A stretch of DNA of 64,000 nucleotides, taken from positions 1-64,000 of the forward strand of contig JAJPIK010000067.1 of NCBI GenBank assembly GCA_021324795.1, read 5' to 3'. The position numbers and the translations under genes were made by a program. Below the pieces are notes generated by a model. That model did no database searches. It saw only the letters and a list, made by a program, of their open reading frames with translations, and was not told the DNA's origin. This DNA comes from Chloroflexota bacterium (GTDB taxonomy: Bacteria > Chloroflexota > UBA6077 > FW602-bin22 > CADDYW01). Below, piece by piece: positions 18,832-27,112 of the stretch (position 1 is its first letter; every line of letters begins with the position of its first letter).

Positions 18832-19320
18832 TTAAGCGATCCCAAGCTGCTCGATATCCCGCAGGATATCCCCGGCGTGCTGTTCCGGGCTCACATCCTG
18901 ATAAACCTTACGGATTGTGCCTGCTTTGTCGATCAAGAAGGTCCAACGGCGCACACCAATGGTTTTTGTCCCGTCCGGACGAGTCCGCTCTCCCCAGACG
19001 CCGTACGCATTCAGAACTCGATGCTCCGGGTCAGCGACAAGCGGGAAATTCAGATGGTACTTTTCCGCGAACTTCTTCTGTTCCTCAACGGTGTCCGCCG
19101 AAACTCCAATCACGGCGACGCCACGCTTTGCATATTCAGAGAACACATCGCGAAAGGCGCAGGCTTCCCTCGTGCAGCCGGGGGTGTCAGCCTTTGGGTA
19201 GAAGTACAGAACGACGCTTTGAGATCCTTTTAAGCTACCTAAATCAACTTCGCCAGTGGAAGCTGGAGCACGAAATGTCGGGGCTTGCTGGCCTGCCTGG
19301 GGTACAGGATGGTCGCTCAT
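18832..19320 (-). CDS. bcp: thioredoxin-dependent peroxiredoxin, Bcp/PrxQ type
   Basis: 162 residues. The peroxidatic cysteine lies in ADTPGCTREACAFRD (Cys49) with the resolving cysteine five residues on (Cys54), the arrangement of atypical two-Cys PrxQ/Bcp enzymes that reduce hydroperoxides with thioredoxin. GVSADTVEEQKKFAEKY and GVRRWTFLID are family segments. GGAGG lies five bases before the ATG at 19320; the frame is open further upstream but lacks a better start. It neighbours thioredoxin-like proteins that may serve as reductant. Confidence 0.92.
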   Translation of the reverse strand: MSDHPVPQAGQQAPTFRAPASTGEVDLGSLKGSQSVVLYFYPKADTPGCTREACAFRDVFSEYAKRGVAVIGVSADTVEEQKKFAEKYHLNFPLVADPEHRVLNAYGVWGERTRPDGTKTIGVRRWTFLIDKAGTIRKVYQDVSPEQHAGDILRDIEQLGIA

Positions 19321-19434
19321 CATCACCTCCTCGAGAATCTCCGCTTGGAGTCTAACGAACAGACTAATCTGACGCAACAATTATTGATCTTGAATTTCTC
19401 GATCTGGAATCGATGCAATTTTCGACCAACCCCC

Positions 19435-19463
19435 TAGACAAGCGGCAACGACCTCGCTAAAAT
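19435..19463 (+). promoter_or_regulatory. candidate promoter for the double-HTH gene
   Basis: TAGACA at 19435-19440 and TAAAAT at 19458-19463 are 17 bases apart, on the strand and side that would serve the regulator starting at 19606. The rest of the 19321-19605 gap is AT-richer than its surroundings, and I see no other structure in it. Confidence 0.4.
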
Positions 19464-19605
19464 GTTAAACCAATTAAAGTATAAAGCCCTGGTTCACAGG
19501 CAGGGGGAAGATAGTGTAGAATAGTGATCACCCAAACCGTCCAGCCGAAGGCAGGGCTGACAACTGATTATAGAAAGTGATTGCACCGAATACCTGGAGG
19601 GGTAG

Positions 19606-20133
19606 ATGCTGATGGGTCAAACAGCACGCGAGCAATTTGCGCAATGGCTTCGCGACCAACTACGGACGCAAGGATGGATGGTCTCCGATTTTGCTCAGCA
19701 GGTTGGCGTTCGTCCATCGGCGGTATACCGCTGGACGGCTGGGCAACGCACGCCGACCGACTCGCAAGTTGAGAAGATCGCTGCCGCGCTAAAGATGCCA
19801 GCATCAGCGGTTTGGGAGGAGCTGGCCCGATCAGGAATCACCCCGATCGGGCCAGTGACGAGCAGTCGTAAGGAGGTACCGCGACCGGCGACACCGCCAA
19901 CACCTCCCATCGCCCCCGAAGATCGGCCATTCGGAAAGTGGCTCCGCGCCCAGCTTGAGGAACGCGGCTGGAGCGCCGGCTTTCTCGCCCGGAAGATGGG
20001 GCTGGACGTCGTTACGGTACGAGCCTGGGCAACCGGACTTCGCAATCCGGCCAGTGTCCAGTTGCCGGGCATTGCCGCGGCCTTCGAAACGGACGTGGAA
20101 ACGGTTCGCGCTGCGCTTGGTGATTCAGGCTGA
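19606..20133 (+). CDS. DNA-binding protein with two XRE-type HTH domains
   Basis: 175 residues. Two helix-turn-helix domains of the Cro/C1 type lie in tandem: residues about 8-70 (SDFAQQVGVRPSAVYRWTAGQRTP) and about 108-170 (GFLARKMGLDVVTVRAWATGLRNP), joined by a proline-rich linker. The two copies look like an internal duplication. There is no effector domain, so it may bind DNA as a monomer at a double site. GGAGG precedes the ATG. The downstream 258-aa gene starts 30 bases after its stop and is probably co-transcribed. Confidence 0.88.
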   Translation: MLMGQTAREQFAQWLRDQLRTQGWMVSDFAQQVGVRPSAVYRWTAGQRTPTDSQVEKIAAALKMPASAVWEELARSGITPIGPVTSSRKEVPRPATPPTPPIAPEDRPFGKWLRAQLEERGWSAGFLARKMGLDVVTVRAWATGLRNPASVQLPGIAAAFETDVETVRAALGDSG

Positions 20134-20163
20134 TCGCGGCACGAGATCCCAGCTTAGTGGCTC

Positions 20164-20940
20164 ATGTCTACTCTATTGCTGAGCGCACTCCATGATCCCG
20201 AGGCGCGCTTGCTCCCTTGGGCCCGGCGTCTGTCGATGCCGGGTGATACCTTGATGTTGTCTTGGCAGCAAGTTCGTGCCAATTACTCCGAGGCGCTGGC
20301 AGTGGCGAGTCCATCTACCGATTCTCGTACGATTGCCACGCTCAAACAGGCCGGTTGGCGCGTTGAGAACGGCTCCGATGGGGTGGATCGTGGTCTTTGG
20401 GCGATGGTTCAGCTCGGTCTCGACCAGCCCGTCGAACGTATTCACTTCTGCGATCTCGATCGGGTTATCCATTGGCTGCATCGCTTTCCCGAGGAGTTGC
20501 GATGCTTACCGGAGGTATGGGGCCGGGCCGATCTGGTGATGCTCGCACGGAGCCAACGTGCCTTTGCTAGCCATCCAGCGTGCCAAACCTTGACTGAAGG
20601 ATTGGCAAATCGCGTGATCGCGGCACGAATTGGCCTGGTCGGCGCCGACGCATTCTCTGGGAGCTACGTCTGGACCCGTCGCGCGGTGGAGGCCATTCTC
20701 CAGGTGCCTCCACCACGTGACCTCTCTTTTTACAGTGAAGGGGTGGTTGCTCCATTTCGGGAAGGTTGCTCAATCACCCGGCACGAGGTGGAAGGGCTCG
20801 AATGGGAGACTCCCGACCAGTATCCCGAAGAAATCGCTCAATTAGGGTTCGATGCCTGGCTCCAGCAATTCGAATCACCCAAGCAGTGGCGCAGGCGAGT
20901 TGAGATGGCGCTGCGCTTCGTCGAGGCTGCACTGGCGTGA
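20164..20940 (+). CDS. uncharacterised protein, possibly GT-A-fold nucleotide-sugar enzyme
   Basis: 258 residues, no signal peptide or membrane segment. The segment RIHFCDLDRVIHWLHRFPEEL carries a DxD-like acidic motif after a hydrophobic strand, and GADAFSGSYVWTRRAVEAIL and FYSEGVVAPFRE follow as in GT-A glycosyltransferase-like proteins. I do not recognise a specific family, so the fold call is tentative. It lies directly behind the double-HTH regulator. Confidence 0.6.
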   Translation: MSTLLLSALHDPEARLLPWARRLSMPGDTLMLSWQQVRANYSEALAVASPSTDSRTIATLKQAGWRVENGSDGVDRGLWAMVQLGLDQPVERIHFCDLDRVIHWLHRFPEELRCLPEVWGRADLVMLARSQRAFASHPACQTLTEGLANRVIAARIGLVGADAFSGSYVWTRRAVEAILQVPPPRDLSFYSEGVVAPFREGCSITRHEVEGLEWETPDQYPEEIAQLGFDAWLQQFESPKQWRRRVEMALRFVEAALA

Positions 20941-21002
20941 TTAACCGTCAGCCATTAAACTGCTGATTCGGCCATCGCACAGGTCTTTCGCCGCTCGGTG
21001 AT

Positions 21003-21021
21003 GCCGCCAGGTCGGCTTTTT
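21003..21021 (+). terminator. weak intrinsic terminator
   Basis: A short GCCG/CGGC stem with loop CCAGGT is followed by TTTTTATT, about 60 bases after the 258-aa gene. The stem is only four pairs, so this is a modest candidate. Confidence 0.35.
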
Positions 21022-21083
21022 ATTCGGGCGGAGATGTCAACGGCACGCGGATCAAAAAGCATTCCCTCGACGGCTAGATCGGA

Positions 21084-22142
21084 CTAAGCTACGCCGGGCA
21101 ACTTATAGAACGCCCGAGCATTCTCCGACATGACCTTGCGCATTTGGTGCTCAGAAAGGGTGACCGGAAACGCCTCTTCGGGTTTGTCAAAGTGCCAGTG
21201 CGGATAGTCGGTTGAGAACATCAACAGGTCATCGCAGTCGATCTGATCAATCACCTCACGAAGCTGGCGGAGATCTGTCGGCGGATCGACTGGCTGAATG
21301 GTGAAACGCACATGCTCCTTGATGTACTCCGATGGAAACTGACGATTCCAGGGAATCTCGCGGCGCAGCCCTTTCCATTCCTTGTCCATCCGCCAGAAGA
21401 ACGACGGCAGCCAGGTCCAACCTGATTCGATCATCGCCATCCGCAAGGTCGGGAAGCGGTCGAAGACACCCTCAACGATTACGCTGAGGAGTTGCGTCTG
21501 AAACATCTGGGCCTGGTTGGCGTACTCTTCGATGTAATACGATGGCCAGCCGGTCCCGGTCGGCGGATTACCTGGCGAGCCACCGAAATGCATGCCAATG
21601 ACCAGATCGTGGCGCACCGCCGCCTCGTAAATTGGATGAAAGTGGCGATTCCCATATGGCATAGCGCTATGGACCGGCAGGAAGACCTGGACGAATCCTG
21701 GATGATCACCAACACGGTCGATCTCCTCCGCTGCCATCTCGGGCTGTTGGCTGGGAACGACGATTGAGGCCCGAAGACGCGGCTCTTTCTCAAGCCATTC
21801 GTGGATTTGCCAATCATTAACCGCGCGAGCCATGGCAGCAGCCGAGTCCGGATTGTGAATGCTATCAATCGCGTAAGTGCAATTCAGAATGCCGAATTCG
21901 GCATCCCAGGCATCCAGAGCCTGCTGGCGCAGCGTATCCAAGCTTGAGCCGGGCGGTCCTCCCTCGGGCGGATTCGAGCCCGGACGCGCCGTCGTCGGAT
22001 AACCTCTCGGATAAGATGTGTCAACGGGCCCCTGAAAGGCTGATTGATTGATGTACTCTCGCCAGTGATCAGATAAGTACGGGAATAGCGCCTTTACATT
22101 CGGAACAATATTGTGCAAATCGGCATCAATCAGCGACCCCAT
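21084..22142 (-). CDS. amidohydrolase family 2 (TIM-barrel metal-dependent hydrolase)
   Basis: 352 residues of the amidohydrolase-2 type. The first metal motif is DADLHN, in which the first histidine of H-x-H is replaced. Conserved HFGGSPG, ESGWTWLPSFFWRMD and FSTDYPHWHFDKP follow, the last carrying the metal-binding aspartate. Similar proteins include decarboxylases and hydrolases of aromatic or lactone substrates. GGAGA lies before the ATG at 22142; a GTG sits three bases upstream. The gene stands alone with no pathway context. Confidence 0.88.
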   Translation of the reverse strand: MGSLIDADLHNIVPNVKALFPYLSDHWREYINQSAFQGPVDTSYPRGYPTTARPGSNPPEGGPPGSSLDTLRQQALDAWDAEFGILNCTYAIDSIHNPDSAAAMARAVNDWQIHEWLEKEPRLRASIVVPSQQPEMAAEEIDRVGDHPGFVQVFLPVHSAMPYGNRHFHPIYEAAVRHDLVIGMHFGGSPGNPPTGTGWPSYYIEEYANQAQMFQTQLLSVIVEGVFDRFPTLRMAMIESGWTWLPSFFWRMDKEWKGLRREIPWNRQFPSEYIKEHVRFTIQPVDPPTDLRQLREVIDQIDCDDLLMFSTDYPHWHFDKPEEAFPVTLSEHQMRKVMSENARAFYKLPGVA

Positions 22143-22226
22143 CACCGCTCTCCATTAATTCTCATGGCTTAGCGGCTGGGATTATAGGCGTACAGGCGGC
22201 AAGAAGTCAAATCACGGCGGCAGTGC

Positions 22227-22841
22227 TTACTGAGCCACGTAGCGAGATGGCACCCAGCCAACATCTCCTTGGGAATCGCGAACCTGCACCCAGTGCTCGC
22301 CATCGCCCTCTGCCTGAGCACCGAGAAGAACGAGTGACGTGTTATCTGGCAAGGCCACCCACTTGTCAGCCAGCTTCGGCGTATGACGCAAATAGACTCC
22401 ATCGCCCCCAGTGTTTGCGACATGGCCGATATCGGACGTTTTGGTCGGAGTCGGGGATGGCCTTTCCGTGGGGTAAGGCGTTGCCGCCGCTGTCTGGGAT
22501 GGCCTTGGCGTCGGCGTCGCAGACGGCGGCTTGGCCGGTGAAGATCCGCTTTGGGGTGTCTGAATCGGTATCCCGGCCAGCGGGGGAACTGGTGTAGGCG
22601 CAGTAAACGTCGGCGGACCGACCGTCGTCGCCTGGCTCGTCGGCAGAACCTGGACAGTGGACTTCAGCGAATTTGCCGAGAGGGTTTGCAGATTAACCGG
22701 GGCAAAAAGCCAAGCGTTTCCATAGAAAAGGATCGCCGCAATACCGATCAGGATCAGCAGCGCAACCAAAAAAACGGTCGCATGACCGAGATCATCACGA
22801 GTCTCGTAGGGATCCGGGAACCGGCTCATTCCCATGCCCAT
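22227..22841 (-). CDS. single-pass membrane protein with C-terminal bacterial SH3 domain
   Basis: 204 residues. A short cytoplasmic N-terminus (FPDPYETRDDLGH) leads into one transmembrane helix (VFLVALLILIGIAAILFYG), then a long Pro/Thr/Ser-rich stalk, and an SH3b domain in the last 65 residues (GVYLRHTPKLADKW ... GDVGWVPSRYVAQ). Such domains usually bind peptidoglycan or cell-wall glycans. The reading frame is open for another 115 codons upstream, but those overlap rnpB and its terminator; GGAGG six bases before 22841 sets the start. Confidence 0.82.
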   Translation of the reverse strand: MGMGMSRFPDPYETRDDLGHATVFLVALLILIGIAAILFYGNAWLFAPVNLQTLSANSLKSTVQVLPTSQATTVGPPTFTAPTPVPPLAGIPIQTPQSGSSPAKPPSATPTPRPSQTAAATPYPTERPSPTPTKTSDIGHVANTGGDGVYLRHTPKLADKWVALPDNTSLVLLGAQAEGDGEHWVQVRDSQGDVGWVPSRYVAQ

Positions 22842-22943
22842 CACCCACCTCCGAAGGTCGCGAGCGTGCTTCGACAGAGGAGATCGCCCAGCGGTACATC
22901 TGCAGCAAGGCAAATAGCGTGCCGGGCGCTCTACAAAAGCGCC

Positions 22944-23000
22944 ATCACCGATCACGAAAAGGCCAGGGGTGTCGCCCCTGGCCTTTTCGTGATCGGTGAT
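22944..23000 (-). terminator. long perfect hairpin terminator behind rnpB
   Basis: Positions 22944-22969 and 22975-23000 form a perfect 26-bp inverted repeat with a five-base loop. The inner part has the AAAAGG...CCTTTT look of an intrinsic terminator and it starts 13 bases after the 3' end of RNase P RNA. It is symmetric, so it could also stop transcription from the other side. Confidence 0.75.
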
Positions 23001-23012
23001 TATGTCGACGGT

Positions 23013-23386
23013 CCGGAGAGTCGGAGGATCGAATACCCCCCATTCTGTATTGGGTGTCATCTGTCTCGGGAATGCTCCCGGTCCGCCATGAACGGACTGC
23101 TTGCCTAACGCAATTGCACCCACCAGTGTTTGCCTGCGCGGCGACGTCTCCGCCGACCGCCCTGGGGTCTTACTCCCAGCTTTCACCCATCACCTGGCCA
23201 TTACTGGCCTTCGGCTGGTCTCCTCTCTGTTGCACTTGACCTCACGGTCAGCTTACGCCGGCCGTGGCCCACCTTGCTGTTTCGATGGGTTGGATTACTC
23301 CGGACGCTTTCGCGATCCGGAAAGGTGTGGGGAAGTTCCTCTGGCGTCAAAGCGCCAGCGACACCTGGATCCGCCCGACTCTCCGG
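23013..23386 (-). ncRNA. rnpB: RNase P RNA
   Basis: Catalytic RNA of RNase P, which removes tRNA 5' leaders. No reading frame explains this stretch. On the minus strand the ends pair as P1: CCGGAGAGTCGG (23386-23375) with its exact complement at 23024-23013. Inside are the near-universal AGTGCAACAGAGAG, the GGGTGAAA segment, GGGAGTAAGACCCC, GCAGGCAAAC and, near the 3' end, AGATGACACCC followed by ATACAGAATGGGG. Length, 374 bases, is normal. The 5' strand of P4 reads GAGGAACTTCC rather than the usual GAGGAAAGTCC, and its 3' partner has changed too, so P4 is unusual. Green non-sulfur bacteria are known for divergent RNase P RNAs. Confidence 0.9.
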
Positions 23387-23441
23387 TTCGTCGCGCGATT
23401 GAGGAAATCTATCAGAGATTCCTCTGACTTTGTGACTTTAC

Positions 23442-23469
23442 ATTATACCACGTGGGACAATTGTCTCAA
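23442..23469 (-). promoter_or_regulatory. promoter of rnpB
   Basis: On the minus strand TTGAGA (23469-23464), 16 bases, then a perfect TATAAT (23447-23442). The start would lie near 23435, about 50 bases before the P1 helix. The CCACGTGG palindrome occurs here next to TATAAT and again farther upstream ahead of a second TATAAT, suggesting two promoters. Confidence 0.6.
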
Positions 23470-23526
23470 ATTATAGCGGTTACCCCGCCCACGTGGCCTC
23501 ATCACAGGAGATCGGACTGTTGGATC

Positions 23527-23964
23527 TCAGATGTCGAGGATCACCCGGACCTGGGCCGGGGGCCCGCAGTGAACGGAGATCTGATGATAGGTGATCGCCT
23601 TCACCTCCGGGCCGATGCGAGCGTGGCGCGCGGGATCGAAGCATTCGCCATGAAGACAAGCTGACAAGCGGCCCGGTTGGATCTTTACCTCGGCGCCGGC
23701 CGCCAGAAACCCCTCGGTTTCCTTGAGGAACAATGCTTCGGTCAGTAGTCCAACGAGTAGCTGGGCGAGGTCGTCCCCAGTCGTCCTGACCTCGCGCGTC
23801 TCACGAGGTCGGACCCGGCGAACGTCGAAAGTGACCGCAGTCAGCCCGCGTACCGCTTTGCCGAAGGCGTCGGCAAGGTTGTCTGCCCATGCGCTCAGCC
23901 CAATGTCGGCCGTGTGTGGAAACAGGCGATAGCCCGACCGAGAGAGTATGCCGGTCCGCCTCAT
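23527..23964 (-). CDS. archease
   Basis: 145 residues with archease features: YRLFPHTADIGLSAWADNLADAF at the start, ALFLKETEGF in the middle, and VKAITYHQISV at the end, with acidic residues that bind calcium. Archease activates the RNA ligase RtcB, speeding its guanylylation and allowing turnover. The ATG at 23964 overlaps the RtcB stop in ATGA, so the two are coupled. The frame is open upstream of 23964 only as read-in from within rtcB. Confidence 0.92.
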   Translation of the reverse strand: MRRTGILSRSGYRLFPHTADIGLSAWADNLADAFGKAVRGLTAVTFDVRRVRPRETREVRTTGDDLAQLLVGLLTEALFLKETEGFLAAGAEVKIQPGRLSACLHGECFDPARHARIGPEVKAITYHQISVHCGPPAQVRVILDI

Positions 23965-25616
23965 CCCTTGATCACGACCCGGGGCCGTAGCCGAGCGACC
24001 TTGCGGGCGATGCCCGCCTTCACGCAAACATCTACCACGTCTGCGACGTCTTTATATGCCACCGACGCTTCCTCGGCGAGGGCGCCAGGGCTTGGCGTCC
24101 GGACTAAAATGCCTTGCCGTGCGAGATCTTTTGCTATGTCGATCCCCCGGAGCTGCTTCTTGGCCGCCGAGCGCGAAAGGCGCCGCCCAGCGCCATGGCA
24201 GATTGACCCAAAGGTCTCGACCATTGCGACCTCGGTTCCCAAGGCAACAAAGGAGTAGCGTCCCATATCCCCCGGGATAAGGACCGGCTGTCCCACGGCA
24301 TGGTATCGTGTGGGGATCTCCGGGTGGCCGGCCGGGAACGCCCGGGTCGCTCCCTTCCGGTGCACCAGGACCTCTTCCTCACGCCCGTCGATGCGATACC
24401 GCTCGACCTTAGCAATGTTGTGGGCCACATCGTAGACGATGGGCAGGTCATCGGTCCCGAAGATCCGGGCAAAGGCCTGCCGCGCGCGGTGAGTGAGCCC
24501 CTGTCGGTTAACAAAAGCAAAGTTCGCCGCGGCGTTCATTGCTCCGAGGTAGCGCCGTCCCTCCGGGCTATCAATCGGTGCACAAGCGAGCTGCCGGTCG
24601 GGAAGCTGGATCCCATATCGTCGCATCGCCCCGTCCATCAGGTCAAGGTAATCCTGGCAGACCTGGTGACCAAGTCCACGCGAGCCAGAATGCACGAAGA
24701 CGCAGACGCTGCCGACCTCGATCCCCATCGCCGTCGCGGCTTCAGCATCGTATACCTCGTCAACGACCTGTACCTCGAAGAAGTGATTGCCTGAGCCGAG
24801 CGTTCCGAGCTGGTTAAACCCGCGGTCGATTGCCCGCTTACTGACTGCATCTGGATCGGCGCCGGGCAAGCGACCGCCGGACTCGATCACGGCGAGGTCG
24901 GATGGTATCCCGTAGCCATGTGCGACGGCCCATGGGACACCCTCACTCAAGATACGTTCGATCTCCCGTTGGTCGATCGGCAGCCCTTCGTGCACGCCGA
25001 TACCCGAGGGAATCGCTGCGAGCAGGGCATCCGCCAGCTTCTCCTGGCGGCGGAGGAGATCGGATTCGTTGAGAGGAGTACGGAGCAGTCGGACGCCGCA
25101 ATTGATGTCAAAGCCGATGCCACCGGGAGAGACAACGCCGTCACGTCGCCGGGTTGCCGCCACGCCTCCAACCGGAAAACCGTAGCCCCAGTGGCAGTCG
25201 GGCATCGCCAGCGCGCGGCCGACGATACCCGGCAGAGAAGCAACGTTCGCCAACTGCTCCAGAGCAGGATCACGGCTTAGATCTTCGAGCAAATGCTCGT
25301 CGGCGAGCAGCAGGCCGGGAACCCGCATGAACGGTCTCGCACTCGCCGGGATCTCAAAGCGGCAGATACCTACCTTTTTCAAGGGGAGTGCACTACGCGA
25401 CACAGTCGGCACGGCGTCAGTAGTCGAAAGCGAGGATGCCCCTGATGGCCTATCATTGTCTACCTTGGATGCTTTGGCGAATTCGCCGGGAAGGACAGCA
25501 TCGCTTGTATCGGTGAGGTCGTCCTTCCCGACACCGCGGATCGCATTTTGTGTCGATCGCTCCGCCGCGTGCTTTTCCGCGCGCTTTTCCTTTCGCTCTT
25601 TCTTAGACCATCCCAC
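23961..25616 (-). CDS. rtcB: RNA-splicing ligase RtcB with N-terminal extension
   Basis: 551 residues. RtcB joins 2',3'-cyclic phosphate or 3'-phosphate RNA ends to 5'-OH ends with GTP and manganese. Present are MPDCHWGYGFPVGG, DINCGVRLL (metal cysteine), GTLGSGNHFFEVQ, VHSGSRGLGHQ and the guanylylated histidine in DVAHNIAKVE. The usual start of the protein corresponds to about residue 78 (VGICRFEIPASARPFMRVPG). The extra N-terminal 75 residues are lysine, arginine and acid-rich and probably disordered. GTG start with GAGGGA upstream. Coupled to archease. tRNA repair or RNA damage response is the likely role in a bacterium. Confidence 0.93.
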   Translation of the reverse strand: MGWSKKERKEKRAEKHAAERSTQNAIRGVGKDDLTDTSDAVLPGEFAKASKVDNDRPSGASSLSTTDAVPTVSRSALPLKKVGICRFEIPASARPFMRVPGLLLADEHLLEDLSRDPALEQLANVASLPGIVGRALAMPDCHWGYGFPVGGVAATRRRDGVVSPGGIGFDINCGVRLLRTPLNESDLLRRQEKLADALLAAIPSGIGVHEGLPIDQREIERILSEGVPWAVAHGYGIPSDLAVIESGGRLPGADPDAVSKRAIDRGFNQLGTLGSGNHFFEVQVVDEVYDAEAATAMGIEVGSVCVFVHSGSRGLGHQVCQDYLDLMDGAMRRYGIQLPDRQLACAPIDSPEGRRYLGAMNAAANFAFVNRQGLTHRARQAFARIFGTDDLPIVYDVAHNIAKVERYRIDGREEEVLVHRKGATRAFPAGHPEIPTRYHAVGQPVLIPGDMGRYSFVALGTEVAMVETFGSICHGAGRRLSRSAAKKQLRGIDIAKDLARQGILVRTPSPGALAEEASVAYKDVADVVDVCVKAGIARKVARLRPRVVIKG

Positions 25617-26174
25617 GACACATCCCTCATCGCTCTGCGTGCCGATGCTCTAGGTACAGAAAAGTCGTCCGGTCGTCAGAGAGGGTTCGTCGGGAGTTAT
25701 TCTGTGCTTTGAGGGCGATCCAGAACCCTTCCCGCCACTCCGCGAACTTCGTGGTCTGGCGTTTCACCGTCATGCCGACATGCCTTCCACGTCACGTCAA
25801 CGATCTACCGCTGACCTGGCGAGAGGACACGGAGAGCAACCGGGAGGTCTCAGGCTCGCAAAAAAAGGCGCATCGGTGGGCGAGACAGGATTCGAACCTG
25901 TGACCTCACAGATATGAATACTGCGGGGAGGGTTCCCAGGGGTTTCCTCCCGTCTCTCCCAGGCACCGTTTGTCCAGGAATCACGCCAATTTCTGATTCC
26001 ACGGTGTGCCGGTGTTCTGTAGCGTCCGAGCAGTATCCGGCCGTTTTCGAGTCGGATTTGTCCAAATTTATCCAGAATTGCCTGGGCACTCCGGAACGTC
26101 CGAACGGCTGTCTCCTAGGGGGTAGCCTTCCCGTGATCAGAGCCCTCATCCGTGTCCGCGTGTTCGCCCACGCC
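25617..26174. other. 558-base stretch without a complete gene
   Basis: It holds the upstream region of rtcB and the tRNA-Met fragment listed separately. A run of seven T follows the tRNA fragment on the minus strand. From 25919 to 26174 I see no coding pattern. A short open frame here (25850-26149) ends in the SQVRILSRPP-like peptide typical of translating a tRNA T arm and is not a gene. Confidence 0.6.
25877..25918 (-). other. 3' half of tRNA-Met(CAT), probable integration-site remnant
   Basis: On the minus strand the sequence follows a tRNA exactly from the anticodon loop to the discriminator: loop TTCATAT, stem CTGTG, variable AGGTC, T stem and loop ACAGG TTCGAAT CCTGT, acceptor CTCGCCC, then A. 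The 5' half is absent: the bases before the loop cannot pair with CTGTG and no GGGCGAG or D arm is found upstream. The anticodon CAT and loop match elongator tRNA-Met. A 3' tRNA half alone is the usual scar at the far end of an integrated element. Confidence 0.75.
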
Positions 26175-26466
26175 TCACCGAGGTAAATTGTACCATACTT
26201 CCGCGGTCACCCGCCGTCCCGGCGTGGCTTTCGCCAGGCTCGACCCACCGGTTCGCGATGGGAAATAGTCGACGATCTCGGGCTCCTCGATCCCGTCGAA
26301 GCTGGGGTCGAAGAGACATTGGAAATCGGCGTCCTGAAAAGCTATCTTGTGGGCGCTTGGTCGGGCGATAAGCGGTAGTGAGTGGTAATGCTCGATCCAG
26401 ACTTCCAGAGGAAAACGCCCGGCCAACGCGCGGCGAAGTCGTCCATCGGCGTGAACGAACGGGCAG
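26175..26466 (-). pseudogene. 3' end of an unidentified gene, cut off by an IS element
   Basis: A coding-like frame of about 95 codons, ending in TAG-type stop at 26175, reads ALAGRFPLEVWIEHYHSLP and FQDADFQCLFDPSFDGIEEPE. It has no start: the frame runs back into the inverted repeat of the IS3-type element at 26467 and meets a stop just inside it. I do not recognise the family. It looks like the tail of a gene beheaded by the insertion; the missing 5' part is not found on the other side of the element. Confidence 0.5.
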
Positions 26467-26491
26467 TAGGCTTGATCCGGTTTCGTGGACC
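26467..26491 (+). repeat. terminal inverted repeat, left
   Basis: TAGGCTTGATCCGGTTTCG at the start, the form common at ends of IS3-family elements. Its partner is at 27113-27137. Confidence 0.75.
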
Positions 26492-26514
26492 GGTTGATGT
26501 TCGGCGATAACTAC

Positions 26515-27059
26515 CTACCTAACAATGGCCTCGTATTCGGTCGGCGTCGCGTCGCCGAGCGTGGAGTGACGCCGCTGGCGGTTGGACCAGACCTCGATGA
26601 ACGCGAAGATCGCTAAACGCGCGGCGGCCCGCATCGACCAGACCTCGCGGGGCAGCAACTCGACTTTGAGGGGCGCGAAGAAGCTCTCAGCGACGGCGTT
26701 GTCGACGCCGTCGCCGACCGTGCCCATCGCGGGCAGGAGGCCGGCGGCCTGCCGCCGCTGCCCGAAGGCCAGGGAAGTGTACGGGCAGCCGCGCAGCCCC
26801 CTCGCGCATCAGCCGGGCGACGCGCCGGCGTCCGCACCGCTCCCCGGTCGCGCGCAGCTCGACATGGATGCGCGGGCTGCCGTCAGTGCCCCGGCTCGTC
26901 TGATGGCTGGCACGAATGCGCTCCCTCAGATGATTAGCGGCTTGGGCCCGGACCCAGGGCGCGCGCGACTTGGGCCTTCGCAAGTCCGCCCACGCGCACC
27001 AGTTCAACCGCGCGCGCCCGGAACTCCGGGGCGGAGGGTGCGTGGCTCGGTTTCCCCAT
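26515..27059 (-). pseudogene. remnant IS3 transposase (OrfA/OrfB pieces)
   Basis: From 27059 the minus strand reads an OrfA start (APEFRARAVELVRVGGLAKAQVARALG, a helix-turn-helix), preceded by AGGAGG. In another frame follow RIRASHQTSRGTDGSPRIHVELRATG and RVARLMREG, the HTH_21 part of OrfB. Then the sequence jumps to YTSLAFGQR and the integrase C-terminus (VGDGVDNAVAESFFAPLKVELLP ... RRHSTLGDATPTEYE). The first two catalytic aspartates and most of the DDE core are missing, so no active transposase can be made. Confidence 0.8.
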
Positions 27060-27112
27060 CGGTTCGGGACCTCCTATTCGTGTCCGGGGCTCCTCACACC
27101 CAAAGGATCAGG

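Noticed and set aside
22842-23186. N-terminal 115 codons of the open frame that ends with the SH3 protein
   Set aside because: They lie over the rnpB 3' end and its terminator, and a proper ribosome site with ATG is at 22841.
25850-26149. Open frame of 99 codons on the minus strand
   Set aside because: Its end is the typical translation of a tRNA T arm (SQVRILSRPP); it covers the tRNA-Met remnant and shows no coding pattern.
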